Assembly: GCA_964521195.1 (NCBI GenBank)
Contig: CAZFRE010000002.1
Location: 310,001-374,000, forward strand
Direction: 5' to 3'
DNA: 64,000 bases
DNA from: CAWDNM01 sp964521195
Lineage (GTDB): Bacteria > Actinomycetota > Coriobacteriia > Anaerosomatales > JAAXUF01
The position numbers were made by a program, and so were the translations under genes. Positions 15,749 through 26,331 of the stretch are shown here, one piece after another. The notes below the pieces were generated by a model that was given only the letters and a program-made list of their open reading frames with translations, searched no databases and was not told the origin of the DNA. Each line of letters begins with the position of its first letter. The stretch's first letter is position 1.

Positions 15749-16858
15749 GTGACCGAGAACGACGACATCACTGTGCCCACGCTCGCCGAGCTGGGCTGGA
15801 CGGACCGCGAATCCGCGCTGTTCGCACCCTTCGCGGACGCTGGTCTCGTGCCCGGGCGTGTCGTGCGCGTCGACCGGTCGCTGCCGCTCGTGGTGACCGA
15901 GGGCGGCGCGCGTAGGGCCGAGCCGGCCACCCACCTACTCAAGACCGGCGGCATCGAGTCGCGTGCCGTCGTGGGCGACTGGGTCGGGATCGCGCTTCCC
16001 GAGGGGCACGATCATCCGATCATCGAGACCATACTGCCGCGCACGAGCGCGTTCATCCGCAAGGACCCGGGCGAGCAGACAGACGAGCAGGTACTCATCG
16101 CCAACGCGACCATCGTGTTCGTCGTGCAGTCGCTCTCGGGTAAGGGCATCAACGTGCGCCGGCTCGAGCGCGAACTCGTGCTCGCGTGGGAGAGCGGCGC
16201 CCGCCCCGTCGTCGTGCTGTCCAAAGCCGACATCGCGGAGGACATCGATTACCAGCGAGGTCTGGCCGAAGAGGTCGCGTTCGGCGTCGACATCATCGTC
16301 GAGAGCGCCGTAACCGGCATCGGGCTCGACGAGGTCCGTGCCGAGCTCGGGCCGGGGGTCACCGCGGCGCTCCTCGGCGGGTCGGGTGTGGGCAAGTCGA
16401 CGCTCGTGAACAAGCTCGTCGGCGGGGAGCTTCAGGCCACCCAGGCCGTGCGCGCGGGCGACAACAAAGGGAGGCACACGACGGTCGCCCGCGAGATCGT
16501 GCTCATGCCCGGCGGCGGCGTGATCATCGACACCCCCGGCATGCGCGCCGTGGCGCTGTGGGATGCCGAGGACGGCATCGCGAGCGCGTTTCCTGACATC
16601 GATGCCTTGTCCGAGGGCTGTCGCTTCGCCGACTGCGCCCATGAGTCCGAACCGGGATGCGCCGTGGTCGCCGCCGTGGAAGCCGGCGAGCTGCCCCAGC
16701 GGCGGCTCGACAGCTACCGGAAGCTGCGCGCCGAGCTCGCGGAGCTGGCGCGCCGCCAGGATCAGAAGGCCTGGGCCGAGAAGGAGCGCACTAACAAGGG
16801 CATCGCTAAAGAGGTCAAACGCTTCTACAAACAGGCGCCGAAGTACAAAGGGCGCTGA
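15749..16858 (+). CDS. rsgA: Ribosome small subunit-dependent GTPase A
   Basis: A 369-residue circularly permuted GTPase. GTG 15749 is chosen because the protein begins VTENDDITVPTLAELGWTD, and a -10 box makes it leaderless. The order is OB-fold (~35-120), G4 NKxD-like VVLSKADI (~155), G1 GGSGVGKSTLVNKL (~210), G2 KGRHTT and G3 DTPGMRAV, then the zinc finger with C-x4-C-x-H-x6-C (CRFADCAHESEPGC). It matures the 30S subunit late in assembly. It is unrelated in function to the met operon upstream. Confidence 0.92.
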   Translation: MTENDDITVPTLAELGWTDRESALFAPFADAGLVPGRVVRVDRSLPLVVTEGGARRAEPATHLLKTGGIESRAVVGDWVGIALPEGHDHPIIETILPRTSAFIRKDPGEQTDEQVLIANATIVFVVQSLSGKGINVRRLERELVLAWESGARPVVVLSKADIAEDIDYQRGLAEEVAFGVDIIVESAVTGIGLDEVRAELGPGVTAALLGGSGVGKSTLVNKLVGGELQATQAVRAGDNKGRHTTVAREIVLMPGGGVIIDTPGMRAVALWDAEDGIASAFPDIDALSEGCRFADCAHESEPGCAVVAAVEAGELPQRRLDSYRKLRAELAELARRQDQKAWAEKERTNKGIAKEVKRFYKQAPKYKGR

Positions 16859-16872
16859 GAGAGGGAGCCGGG

Positions 16873-17989
16873 ATGGCGCGGGGGCGAATCCGGGGACTGG
16901 CTGTCGCATGCGTGGCTCTCGCGCTGGGCGCGTTCGCGTCGGCGCCGGCGTTCGCGAGCGCCACCGTCCCTGAGCCGGCCGCCTCGAGCTATGTGGCCAC
17001 CGATCCCTCGACGTGGAGCAACCACCAACTCGCCGCGCAGATGACGTTCATGGGAGTCTCTATCCGCGATACGGCTGCGGCGAAGCGCCTCTCGAAGCGC
17101 GGGGTAGGCGGCATCGTGCTCATGGGCAGCAACCCGCCCTCGCACCTGGGCCGCCGCATGAAGTCCGTGCGCCTTTCCGCGCCGCACGGGATCCCGCCGT
17201 TCGTCGCGAGCGATGAGGAGGGCGGGTCGGTTCAGCGGCTGCGCAGCGCGATCTATGCGCTTCCCTCGGCGAAGACGATGGGCGGCTGGTCGACCTCGCG
17301 CATCAAACGCACGGCGCGCGGGTACGGGAAGCGCATGCGCAAGCTCGGTGACCATGGACTTCGCGCCCGTTGCCGACCTCGACGTGAGTGGCAGCTACAT
17401 CCACGCGTACCGGCGCGCCTTCTCGGCAAGCCCGAAGCGGGTGGGACGGGCGGTCGTGGCGTGGGACGCGGGGATGAAGGAGGCGCGCGTGGCCTCGGCG
17501 GTCAAGCACTGGCCGGGGCACGGCCGGGCGCGCGACACGCACAGTGGACCGGCGCGGATACCCGCGCTGTCGAAGCTGAAGAAGAGCGACCTGCTGCCCT
17601 TCGAGGCGGCGTTCGAGCACGACGTGCCGATGGTGATGGTGGGTCACCTGAAGTCCTCGGGGCTCACCGGCAAGGGGCTGCCGGCGAGCGAGTCGCCTAA
17701 GGCGATGCGGTACCTGCGTTCCCGCTGCGGCACCGAGACGGTCATCATCACCGACTCGCTGTCGATGGGGGCTGCCAGTTCGGCGCTGCACATCTCGGCG
17801 TACCGAGCATCGGCGCGCTCGATCGCGGCCGGCGCGGATATGGCGCTCGTCTGTACCGGGTCGGCGGGCAAGACCGTCGCGGCGATCGAGCAGCGTATCG
17901 ATTCCGGGCGCATCCCGCGTGCGCAGGCGATCGAATCGGTACGGCGCATTCTTGCACTGAAGCAACGCTTGGGTCTCGTCACGCAGTAG
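16873..17989 (+). pseudogene. GH3 family beta-N-acetylhexosaminidase (NagZ-like), frameshifted
   Basis: Coding begins at ATG 16873 after GAGAGGGAGCC, with a signal peptide (LAVACVALALGAFASAPAFA). The frame covers ~160 residues including PPFVASDEEGGSVQRL, then switches by +1 near 17347-17352. The second frame continues TMDFAPVADLDV, KHWPGHGRARDTHSG (catalytic Asp/His loop) and VIITDSLSMGA (nucleophile Asp) to the stop at 17989. The first frame alone would stop at 17700 with nonsense. Joined length ~372 matches secreted NagZ homologues. All catalytic motifs survive, so a sequencing error, a very recent mutation or a +1 recoding event are all possible. Confidence 0.8.
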
Positions 17990-18017
17990 GAGCTGTGCCG
18001 CGCGTGGTAGATTCCCT

Positions 18018-18818
<801 letters not shown>

Positions 18819-18824
18819 TCGGGG

Positions 18825-21227
18825 ATGGCGCTCGCACCGCGCTGGCGCAAGGTCATCCGCGACCTCACCGGTCACCGGATGAAGACGGTGCTCGTGGTGC
18901 TCTCGATCGCTGTCGGCATCTTCGCGGTGGGCGTGGTGCTGGGCGCGCGCGGCGTGCTCACGCGCGAGTTCGACACCGACTACCTGTCGTCGAACGCCCC
19001 ATCCGCTGAGTTCGCCACGAGCGACTTCGACGAGTCGTTCCTGCGCCACGTGGAGTCGCGGAGTGACGTGCTCGCGGCCGACGGCAGGCGACGTCTCGCT
19101 GTGCGTTACTCGCCCGAGTCCGTCCCGGGCTCGTCGACGGCGGGCTGGCCTACGATGCAGGTCTGGGCGCTGCCCGACTTCGACAGCATCAAGGTCCAGA
19201 AACTCAAGCGCGATCAGTCGATGGCGTGGCCACCAGGGCCGGGCGAGGTCGTGCTCGAGAAGAGCGCACTGCTCGTCGAGGACGTCGATATCGGCGACAC
19301 GATCACCGTCGAGACCGACGACAAGACGCGCGTGCCGCTGAGGGTCGTCGGCTACGCGCACGACATCAACGCGATTCCGGCGAAGTTCTCGGATGTGGTG
19401 GTGGGCTATGTCTCGATGCCCACGCTCGCCGAGCTCAGGGAACCCGAGAAGTTCAACTATCTGTCACTCTCGCTCGATCCCGGTCTGTCGCAGTCGGCAG
19501 CCAGCCGCATAGCGGTCGACGTGCGCGACCACACGCTCGCGCCCGCAGGCGTGCAGGCCTACGGCACGAGCGTGCCCAAGCCCGGCAGCCACTTCCTCGG
19601 CGACATCTTCAAGGCGCTGTCGCTGTTGCTGCTGGCGCTGGGCGTGATGTCGCTCGCGCTCTCGGGCTTCCTCGTGGTCACGACCGTTTCCGCGCTCATG
19701 GCGCAGCAGGTCAAACAGGTCGGCATCATGAAGGCGGTCGGCGGCCGAGCGAGCCAGGTCATGACGATGTACCTCACGCTCGTGGGCATCTACGGCGTGC
19801 TGGCGGTGATGGTGGGCGTGCCTTTGGCCTTGTGGGGCGGACAGTGGTTCACCGACTACGCCGCAGGGTTGCTGAACTTCCGCATCACGAATCCGACGCC
19901 ACCGGCCTACGTCGTGGCGGTCGAGGTCGCGGTGGGGCTGTTCGTGCCGCTCGTGGCGGCGGTCCTGCCGGTGCGGCGCGGCGCGCGGACGAGTGTCGTC
20001 TCGGCGCTCTCCGCGACGGGCGTCTCGGCGAGTTTCGGGCACGGGATCGTCGACCGCGTGCTCGGGCTCATCCGCGGCCTTCCGCGCCCGGTCGCGCTGT
20101 CGCTTCGCAACACCTTCCTGCGCAAGGGGAGGCTCGTGCTCACGCTGCTCACGCTCGTGCTCGCCTCGGCGGTGGTGATGGCGGTGCTCACCGTGCGCAC
20201 GTCCACCCTGCAGACCGTCGACGACATCGGGGCGTTCTGGACCTACGACGGCCAGGCGTACTTCAGCGAGCCGGAAGCGGGTGTCGAGGTGGAGCGGGAG
20301 GCGAAGAAGACGCCCGGCGTCGTCTCGGCGGAGACCCGCCGAGACACGAGCGCTTCGCTTCAGCGCCTCGACGGCAGCGAGAACCAGGGCATCAGCGTCG
20401 TCGGGCTGCCCTGGGACAGCACGTTCGTGAACCCGACGATCTCGTCGGGCAGATGGCTTGAGGCCGGTGACGACCACGCGGTCGTGATCAACGCCGACGT
20501 CGTGAAGGACCAGCCCAACCTCAGGGTCGGCGACACGGTGCGGCTCACCATCCGGGGCGCCGAGAGCGACTGGGAGATCGTCGGCATCGCGGCAGGCCAG
20601 ATGCGCGGGCCGATGATCTTCGTGGACCGAACCGCGCTCGATTCGGCCCTCAACGGAGGCGGCGGCGTGACCCGCGTGCTCGTGAAGACCGACATTCACA
20701 CCGACGCCGAGCAACGCAAGGTGACCCAGGCGCTCGAGGACCGGCTCGACAAGGCGGGCTTCTCGGTGAGCGGGTCGGAGACGCAGATCGCGTGGCAGGA
20801 GGCGATCGCAAGCCAGCTCGGCATCCTGGTCACATTCCTCGCGATCATGGCCGGACTGCTCTCGACCGTTGGTGTGATCGGCCTGACCGGCACCATGACG
20901 ATCAACGTGCTCGAGTCGACGCGCGAAATCGGCGTCATGCGGTCGATCGGTGCGAGTCACGGCTCCATCTTCGGCATCTTCATCACCGAAGGGGTCGTCG
21001 TCGCGCTCATGGCGTGGGCGCTCGGGGCGGTCTTGTCGTGGCCGCTCTCAGTGTGGCTCGTCGATGCGCTCGGGGCTGCGATGTCGCTGCCGCTCGCGTT
21101 CCGCTTCTCGTGGGAAGGCGTGGGCCTGTGGCTTGCGTCCGTGCTGGCCATCGCGGTGATCGCGAGCCTCATCCCGGCATGGAACGCCTCGCGCGTGAGC
21201 GTACGCGACGCGATCGCGTACGAGTAG
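18825..21227 (+). CDS. FtsX/MacB-fold ABC permease, two-module
   Basis: An 800-residue permease starting at ATG 18825. An N-terminal anchor helix (TVLVVLSIAVGIFAVGVVLG) is followed by a periplasm-side MacB_PCD domain (~45-245) and an FtsX block (~265-375). A second anchor (~425-450), a second extracytoplasmic domain (~460-650) and a C-terminal FtsX block (~670-800) follow, ending RVSVRDAIAYE. The duplicated layout is of the Gram-positive exporter type (YknZ-like fused pairs). With the preceding ATPase it forms a complete exporter; the substrate is unknown. It is convergent with the polyferredoxin gene, 12 nt apart. Confidence 0.88.
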   Translation: MALAPRWRKVIRDLTGHRMKTVLVVLSIAVGIFAVGVVLGARGVLTREFDTDYLSSNAPSAEFATSDFDESFLRHVESRSDVLAADGRRRLAVRYSPESVPGSSTAGWPTMQVWALPDFDSIKVQKLKRDQSMAWPPGPGEVVLEKSALLVEDVDIGDTITVETDDKTRVPLRVVGYAHDINAIPAKFSDVVVGYVSMPTLAELREPEKFNYLSLSLDPGLSQSAASRIAVDVRDHTLAPAGVQAYGTSVPKPGSHFLGDIFKALSLLLLALGVMSLALSGFLVVTTVSALMAQQVKQVGIMKAVGGRASQVMTMYLTLVGIYGVLAVMVGVPLALWGGQWFTDYAAGLLNFRITNPTPPAYVVAVEVAVGLFVPLVAAVLPVRRGARTSVVSALSATGVSASFGHGIVDRVLGLIRGLPRPVALSLRNTFLRKGRLVLTLLTLVLASAVVMAVLTVRTSTLQTVDDIGAFWTYDGQAYFSEPEAGVEVEREAKKTPGVVSAETRRDTSASLQRLDGSENQGISVVGLPWDSTFVNPTISSGRWLEAGDDHAVVINADVVKDQPNLRVGDTVRLTIRGAESDWEIVGIAAGQMRGPMIFVDRTALDSALNGGGGVTRVLVKTDIHTDAEQRKVTQALEDRLDKAGFSVSGSETQIAWQEAIASQLGILVTFLAIMAGLLSTVGVIGLTGTMTINVLESTREIGVMRSIGASHGSIFGIFITEGVVVALMAWALGAVLSWPLSVWLVDALGAAMSLPLAFRFSWEGVGLWLASVLAIAVIASLIPAWNASRVSVRDAIAYE

Positions 21228-21239
21228 GGCGGCGCCGGG

Positions 21240-22778
21240 TCAGGCGTTCGGGCCGCGCGTCGCGTACACCTCGATTGCGGCGCGGTGCGCTACGGGGCAC
21301 GCGTTCTCGCACACCCCGCACCCGATACAGCGCTCTGCGACGACCTCGGGCCGCCCGAGCTTCACGGGCTTGCCATCGAACCCGTTGACCTCGGCGGGCG
21401 TGATGACGATGGCCTTGTCCGGCACGGGGCAGAGCTCCTGACAGACGAGGCAGGTCTTGTAGTCCGCCCACGGGATGCAGCGGTTCCGGTCGATGTAGGC
21501 ACGGCCGATGACCGTCCGCCGTTTCGCGGGAAGCGTGAGGGCCTGGATCGCGCCGGTGGGGCAGACCTTGCCGCATTCGTTGCACGACCATTCGCACGAG
21601 CCCACTCGGTAGTCCATCTGCGGCGTGAACACGCCCTCGAACCCGGCAGCCGAGACGGCAGGCTGCAGCACGTTGGTCGGGCACACCTTCATGCACTGCC
21701 CGCAGCGGCTGCACAGCGCGAGGAGCTCGGGTTCGGCCCGCCCGCCCGGTGGCCGGACGAGTCGCGCGTCACGGGTGCGGCGGGACAGCCCGGTGAACAC
21801 GAAGAACCCGCCGAGCGCCGCAAGCCCGCCGGCGGCAAGCGCGCTGCGACGCGACGGCGAGTAGAGCCGGCGGCTTGGTCGCGCACCCACGTGCACGGCG
21901 TCGCGCGGGCACACGTCCGCGCAGGCGTAGCACGACTGGCAGCGGCTCGTGTCAGTCGCGAGGAAGTCGTCCGAGATCGCGTCCATCGGGCAGGTCCGCG
22001 CGCAGGCGCCACAGCTGATGCACGCGTCCTCGTCCACCGTGCGGCCGACGAGGGCGAACCGCCCCACGAACCCGAGCAGCGCGCCGAGCGGGCACAAGTG
22101 CCGGCACCACATGCGCGGCTCCACCCACGACAGCGCGAGCATCGCCGAGAACACCGCGAGCACGACGACCTGCATGCCGTACACGAGCGGCCGTGCGAAC
22201 ACGATCCGCCCGGTGAACGCGCCGGTCATGACGTCGACGCTCGGACGCAGCGGCGGCGCAAGGTAGGCGACGTCGCCGGTCAAGCGCAGCAGCCGATCGA
22301 GCAGCGGATAGAGCAGCACCGTCGCAGTGCGGGTGAGCGTCGCGAGCGGGTCGAAGAACAGGTACGCGCCGCTCGCGAACAGCACGAGACCGAGAGCGCC
22401 GATCAATACGAACCACGGCGCCAGCCGCAGCCGTCGCCGTGCGTTCGCCGAGAGTCGGCCGGGGCCTTCGCTCGGCGTGGTCGTCTCGATGAGGGTACCG
22501 GTGGGGCACACGTAGCCGCAGAACGCGCGGCCGGCTACGAGCGGAAGCAGCAGCATGCCGAGCGCGAGCCACCCCGGCCACAGCCACACGCCGTTGACGG
22601 CGGAGTTGAGTGCGATGAGTGGGTCCGCGCCGAGGAACACACCGAGCGCGACACTGCCGAGCGGCCACACCGTGAGCGTGAGCAGCACGAAGAACAGCGC
22701 CAGGAAGCCGAGCTGGACGGCGCGCCTCAACCGGTGGATGCCGCGCGCGTTCGGGTTCACGCGCTCCCGCGCCGCCAT
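21240..22778 (-). CDS. Membrane polyferredoxin (NapH/NosR-like, multiple 4Fe-4S)
   Basis: A 512-residue protein. ATG 22778 shares its A with the TGA of the upstream DUF362 gene. The N-terminal membrane part has about five helices and the NapH-type CGYVCPTG and WCRHLCPLG motifs (~87 and ~228). Two 4Fe-4S motifs follow (CISCGACARTCP, CQSCYACADVCP, ~250-300). After a hydrophobic linker with a twin-Arg-like SRRSALAAGGLAALGG there are four more (CSRCGQCMKVCP, CNECGKVCP, CLVCQELCP, CIGCGVCENACP). It likely moves electrons between the quinone pool and a soluble partner. It is operonic with the DUF362 protein. Confidence 0.88.
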   Translation of the reverse strand: MAARERVNPNARGIHRLRRAVQLGFLALFFVLLTLTVWPLGSVALGVFLGADPLIALNSAVNGVWLWPGWLALGMLLLPLVAGRAFCGYVCPTGTLIETTTPSEGPGRLSANARRRLRLAPWFVLIGALGLVLFASGAYLFFDPLATLTRTATVLLYPLLDRLLRLTGDVAYLAPPLRPSVDVMTGAFTGRIVFARPLVYGMQVVVLAVFSAMLALSWVEPRMWCRHLCPLGALLGFVGRFALVGRTVDEDACISCGACARTCPMDAISDDFLATDTSRCQSCYACADVCPRDAVHVGARPSRRLYSPSRRSALAAGGLAALGGFFVFTGLSRRTRDARLVRPPGGRAEPELLALCSRCGQCMKVCPTNVLQPAVSAAGFEGVFTPQMDYRVGSCEWSCNECGKVCPTGAIQALTLPAKRRTVIGRAYIDRNRCIPWADYKTCLVCQELCPVPDKAIVITPAEVNGFDGKPVKLGRPEVVAERCIGCGVCENACPVAHRAAIEVYATRGPNA

Positions 22779-23812
22779 CACGCCTGCCGCCTCTCGACCG
22801 AGAGCTTCGAGAGGTCGGCGATGCCGAGGCCCTGCTCGGCGGCGCGGCTGACGTAGTCGAGTTCGCTGCCGCTCATGCCGAACAGCGTCGCGCCCAGCGA
22901 GTCGACCGAGACCTGGTTGGTGCCTGCGATGCACGTACGGCCCGGTTTCACGTCCTGCAGTCCGCCGCCGGTGGGGCCGTTGCGGAACAGCAGCCGGTAG
23001 GCGTCGAGCACGATGAGATGCGGTTTGATGAGCGTGTTCACGTCGACGATCTTCTGCGTGAACTCCTGGTGGATGAGCCCGCGCTGGCTGCCCATGACGC
23101 CCATGAGGTTCTTCATCGACAGCGTGAGCCCGGCGAGCCCGTGCGTCTTGGCGCACGGCATGTTGATCATGACGTCGGCATCGAACACGTCGACGAGCAG
23201 CGGCCAGGATTCGAGCACCCGCCCCTCGGGAATCGCGATCCGCTCGAAGTCCCTGTCCGAGAGGACCTTCATGTCTCCACCGGCCTTACGCACGGCGTCC
23301 TGGATGCCGCTCACGGTGTAGGCCTGCCTCGGCGGTGCCGTCGGCCGGTCGAAGACCGTCACCGACCTCGCGCCCGCGTCCCAGCACATCGCGACGACGG
23401 CCGCCACGGCATCGGGATTCGTCGTCACGCCGTAGCGCGGCTCGCGTGCCGTGAGGATGTTGGGCTTGATGACGACCCGCGAGCCCCTCGGCACGAAACG
23501 CCCCATGCCGCCCAGCATCTCGACCGCGAGCCGTGTGTTGGCGGCGGCGTCGTCGCCGGTGACGAACGCAAGATCCGGGAATGCGGCGCTGCCGCCGGCG
23601 GTCCCGGTCGCCTCGGGACTGCCCGACGCTGCCACGCCCGCCGTCGGCTCGGCACCCGCGCTCGCGGCCTGCGACGCCACGAACTCGCGGGTCACGACGC
23701 GCGCGTGCTGCGCCTCGGACCACGACAGCGCGCGGGCGCAGCCGGTCAGGCCGCCGGCGCACGCGGTCAGGCCGCATACGCCGAGGAAGCGACAGAACTC
23801 GCGGCGCTCCAC
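22778..23812 (-). CDS. DUF362 family exported protein
   Basis: A 344-residue protein starting at GTG 23812 after GGAAGGAG. The N-terminus ERREFCRFLGVCGLTACAGG plus LTGCA looks like a Tat-type or lipoprotein signal, followed by an Ala/Gly-rich linker to ~70. The DUF362 core then begins (RVVIKPNILTAREPRYGVTT; MINMPCAKTHGLAGLTLSMK; NLMGV; GTNQVSVDSLGA). Family knowledge: DUF362 proteins often pair with ferredoxins, and their function is unsettled. The one-base overlap with the polyferredoxin gene suggests a shared complex. Confidence 0.85.
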   Translation of the reverse strand: MERREFCRFLGVCGLTACAGGLTGCARALSWSEAQHARVVTREFVASQAASAGAEPTAGVAASGSPEATGTAGGSAAFPDLAFVTGDDAAANTRLAVEMLGGMGRFVPRGSRVVIKPNILTAREPRYGVTTNPDAVAAVVAMCWDAGARSVTVFDRPTAPPRQAYTVSGIQDAVRKAGGDMKVLSDRDFERIAIPEGRVLESWPLLVDVFDADVMINMPCAKTHGLAGLTLSMKNLMGVMGSQRGLIHQEFTQKIVDVNTLIKPHLIVLDAYRLLFRNGPTGGGLQDVKPGRTCIAGTNQVSVDSLGATLFGMSGSELDYVSRAAEQGLGIADLSKLSVERRQA

Positions 23813-23944
23813 GCCCGCTCCTTCCGACCGAGGGTCTCGGGAGAGAATCTACCCGCTCTCGTCACCGCGGCGCACCGGGGCTGGCGTAGTATCGGAGGCG
23901 ACAACCGTCACCCGCACCCGCCGACCCGCCGAGGAGTACCGCCC

Positions 23945-25081
23945 GTGACCCGCATCCCGCTGTTCGAACGCTACCCGGGCACCGCCGCCTTGCCGCGCGT
24001 GGGGCTCGTCGACGCTCCCACGCCGATCGACAACCTCTGCGGCGACCTGCCGCGCCTGCTCCCCGACGATGTGCGCATGCACGGTCTCTGGGTCAAGCGA
24101 GACGACCTCACCTCGCCGCTGTACGGCGGCAACAAGACGCGCAAGCTCGAGTTCCTCCTCGGCGAGGCGCTCAAGGAGGGCAGACGCGCGGTCATCACGT
24201 TCGGCGCGTTCGGGTCCAACCACGCGCTCGCCACCGCGGTGCACGCGAGCGCGCTCGGCCTCGAGCCGCACGCGGTGCTTTCGCCGCAGACGCCGGGCCC
24301 GTTCGCGGCGCGCACGTTGCGGGCGCATGCGGGGCTCGGCACGAAGCTGCACGTCGTCGAGGGGTGGGACGGCAAGCGCGTAGCGGTCGAAGCGAGGCGC
24401 GGACTCACGGCCCGAGACGGGATCGAGCCCGCCATCATCCCGATGGGCGGCACGAACGCGCTCGGCGCCGTGGGCTACGTGAACGCGGCGCTCGAGGTGC
24501 TCGAACAGACCGCACCGCACACTCGCGGTCCGATCGGGGTCCAGGCCGATGACCTCGTGGTGCCCGATGTCGTGTACGTCGCCGGCGGGACGCTCGGCAC
24601 TGCGGTCGGCCTCGCGATCGGGTTCGCTGCGGCGGGCACACCCACCCGCGTCGTAGCCGTCCGCGTCACCCCCACCGAGGTCGCCACCGACGAGTTCGCC
24701 CGCACCCTCGCCGCCGATACGATCGCGCTGCTGCGCTCGCTCGACGACGGCTTCCTGGGGCTCGACGTCGGCGACCTTGCGTTCGAGCTGCGGCACGACT
24801 GGTTCGAGCCCGGCTACGGTGTCGTCACGCCGGAGACCACGCGCGCTGTCGCTGTAGCCGGCGAAGGCGGCATCAAGCTCGAGACGACCTACACCGGCAA
24901 GGCGTTCGCAGCCATGCTCGCGGACGCGCGCGCGGGCAGGCTCGACGCCGACGCACACGTGCTGTTCTGGGACACCTACAACTCCGCGCCCATGCCGGCC
25001 GCAGGCGACGATGCACTGTTGCCGCCGATGCTTCAGGCCTACGTCGAGGAGTGCGACCGGTTGTTCGGGCGCTCGGAGTAG
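23945..25081 (+). CDS. D-cysteine desulfhydrase / ACC deaminase-like PLP enzyme
   Basis: A 378-residue fold-type II PLP enzyme. GTG 23945 is chosen because GAGGAG precedes it and the product begins TRIPLFERYPG. The PLP lysine is K64 in YGGNKTRKLEFLL. FGAFGSNHALATAVHA (substrate carboxylate loop) and AGGTLGTAVGLAIGF (phosphate loop) are the family marks. Members degrade D-cysteine or 1-aminocyclopropane-1-carboxylate to a keto acid; sequence alone does not separate them, and D-cysteine desulfhydrase is the commoner bacterial activity. It is divergent from the DUF362 gene. Confidence 0.85.
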   Translation: MTRIPLFERYPGTAALPRVGLVDAPTPIDNLCGDLPRLLPDDVRMHGLWVKRDDLTSPLYGGNKTRKLEFLLGEALKEGRRAVITFGAFGSNHALATAVHASALGLEPHAVLSPQTPGPFAARTLRAHAGLGTKLHVVEGWDGKRVAVEARRGLTARDGIEPAIIPMGGTNALGAVGYVNAALEVLEQTAPHTRGPIGVQADDLVVPDVVYVAGGTLGTAVGLAIGFAAAGTPTRVVAVRVTPTEVATDEFARTLAADTIALLRSLDDGFLGLDVGDLAFELRHDWFEPGYGVVTPETTRAVAVAGEGGIKLETTYTGKAFAAMLADARAGRLDADAHVLFWDTYNSAPMPAAGDDALLPPMLQAYVEECDRLFGRSE

Positions 25082-25293
25082 CGGGGAAGCGGGCTACGCG
25101 GGTTCGGCGCAGCTTGTCTCGGCGGGTTGCCCGGCGAGCCGGCGCTCACGACGCTGACGCCGGCATCGCGATCGGCTCGCGCCCCCCTCCTTGAGTTGCG
25201 GGCCTCCCCCGACAGACCCATGGACGGGCACTTCCTACCCGCTTCCAGGCGTGTGCTACCTTCCAGTGACGGAATACACGGTGAGGAGCACGA

Positions 25294-26328
25294 ATGGACG
25301 CCTGGCGCGGATTTGGCAGCGACAATCACTCCGGGGTGCACCCCGAGGTTCTGGCCGCGATCGCCGAGGCGAACCAGGGCCACGCGCATGCCTACGGCGA
25401 TGACCCGTGGACGATCCGTGCGACGGCGGCGCTGCAACTCGAACTCGGTGAGAAGTCGCAGGTAGCGTTCGTGTTCAACGGTACCGGCGCCAACGTGGTG
25501 GGCCTCTCGGCGGTGTGTCGACCTTGGGAGAGCGTCGTGTGTGCGGAGAGCGCGCACATCGCCACCGACGAATGCGCAGCGCCCGAGCACATCGCGAACG
25601 TCAAGCTCGTGACCGTGCTGACGCCCGACGGCAAGCTCACGCCCGAACTCGTACGCCCGGCGCTCACAGGCTTCGGCTTCGAGCATCACGCCCAACCCAA
25701 GGTCATAAGCGTTTCGAATGTGACGGAGCTCGGGACGGTCTACACGCCGGACGAGCTGAGGGCGCTGTCGGATCTCGCGCACTCGAAGGGGATGCTGCTG
25801 CACTGCGACGGCGCGCGCCTCGCCAACGCCGCTGTCAGCCAGCGGGTCTCGCTCGCGGAACTCACGGTGCATGCTGGCGTCGACGTGCTGTCGCTCGGCG
25901 GGACGAAGAACGGCATGCTCGCCGGCGAGGCGGTGGTTCTGCTCGGCGACGCGTGCACCGACGCGCTCCCGTACGTGCGCAAGCAGTCGGGGCAGCTGCC
26001 GAGCAAGATGCGGTTCGTCTCGGCGCAGTTCTTGGCGATGTACGGCACGGACCTCTGGCAGCGTTGTGCTGCGAACGCCAACGAGATGGCCGGCATCCTC
26101 GCGATGGGCGCGAGGGCGCGCGGCATCGAGACGGCGTTTCCCGTGCAGGCCAACGAGGTCTTCGCGCTGCTGCCGGACGAACGCATCCCGGAGCTTCAGG
26201 AGCGCTTCCACTTCTACGCGTGGGAAGAGGGCGTGGCCGAGGGCCGTTCGCTCGTGCGGTGGGTGACGTCGTGGGACACGACCCTTGACGACGTCAACGA
26301 CTTCCTCGACGAGCTCGGTTCGGTGTAG
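25294..26328 (+). CDS. Low-specificity threonine aldolase-type lyase
   Basis: A 344-residue fold-type I PLP enzyme starting at ATG 25294 behind GTGAGGAG. The N-terminus GFGSDNHSGVHPEVLAAI and HAYGDDPWT are typical. The PLP lysine is K205 in SLGGTKNGMLAGE. HCDGARLANAA carries the conserved Asp and Arg. It would split L-threonine or allo-threonine to glycine and acetaldehyde. TACCTT (25257-25262), with an upstream TG, is a plausible -10 in the 212 nt before it; nothing else is seen there. It converges on the sugar dehydrogenase gene with a 3-nt gap. Confidence 0.88.
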   Translation: MDAWRGFGSDNHSGVHPEVLAAIAEANQGHAHAYGDDPWTIRATAALQLELGEKSQVAFVFNGTGANVVGLSAVCRPWESVVCAESAHIATDECAAPEHIANVKLVTVLTPDGKLTPELVRPALTGFGFEHHAQPKVISVSNVTELGTVYTPDELRALSDLAHSKGMLLHCDGARLANAAVSQRVSLAELTVHAGVDVLSLGGTKNGMLAGEAVVLLGDACTDALPYVRKQSGQLPSKMRFVSAQFLAMYGTDLWQRCAANANEMAGILAMGARARGIETAFPVQANEVFALLPDERIPELQERFHFYAWEEGVAEGRSLVRWVTSWDTTLDDVNDFLDELGSV

Positions 26329-26331
26329 GCG

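Noticed and set aside
17340..17360. Programmed frameshift in the GH3 gene
   Set aside because: No slippery run, in-frame rare stop or stimulatory structure is obvious at the junction, so it is reported as a frameshift of unknown cause rather than recoding.
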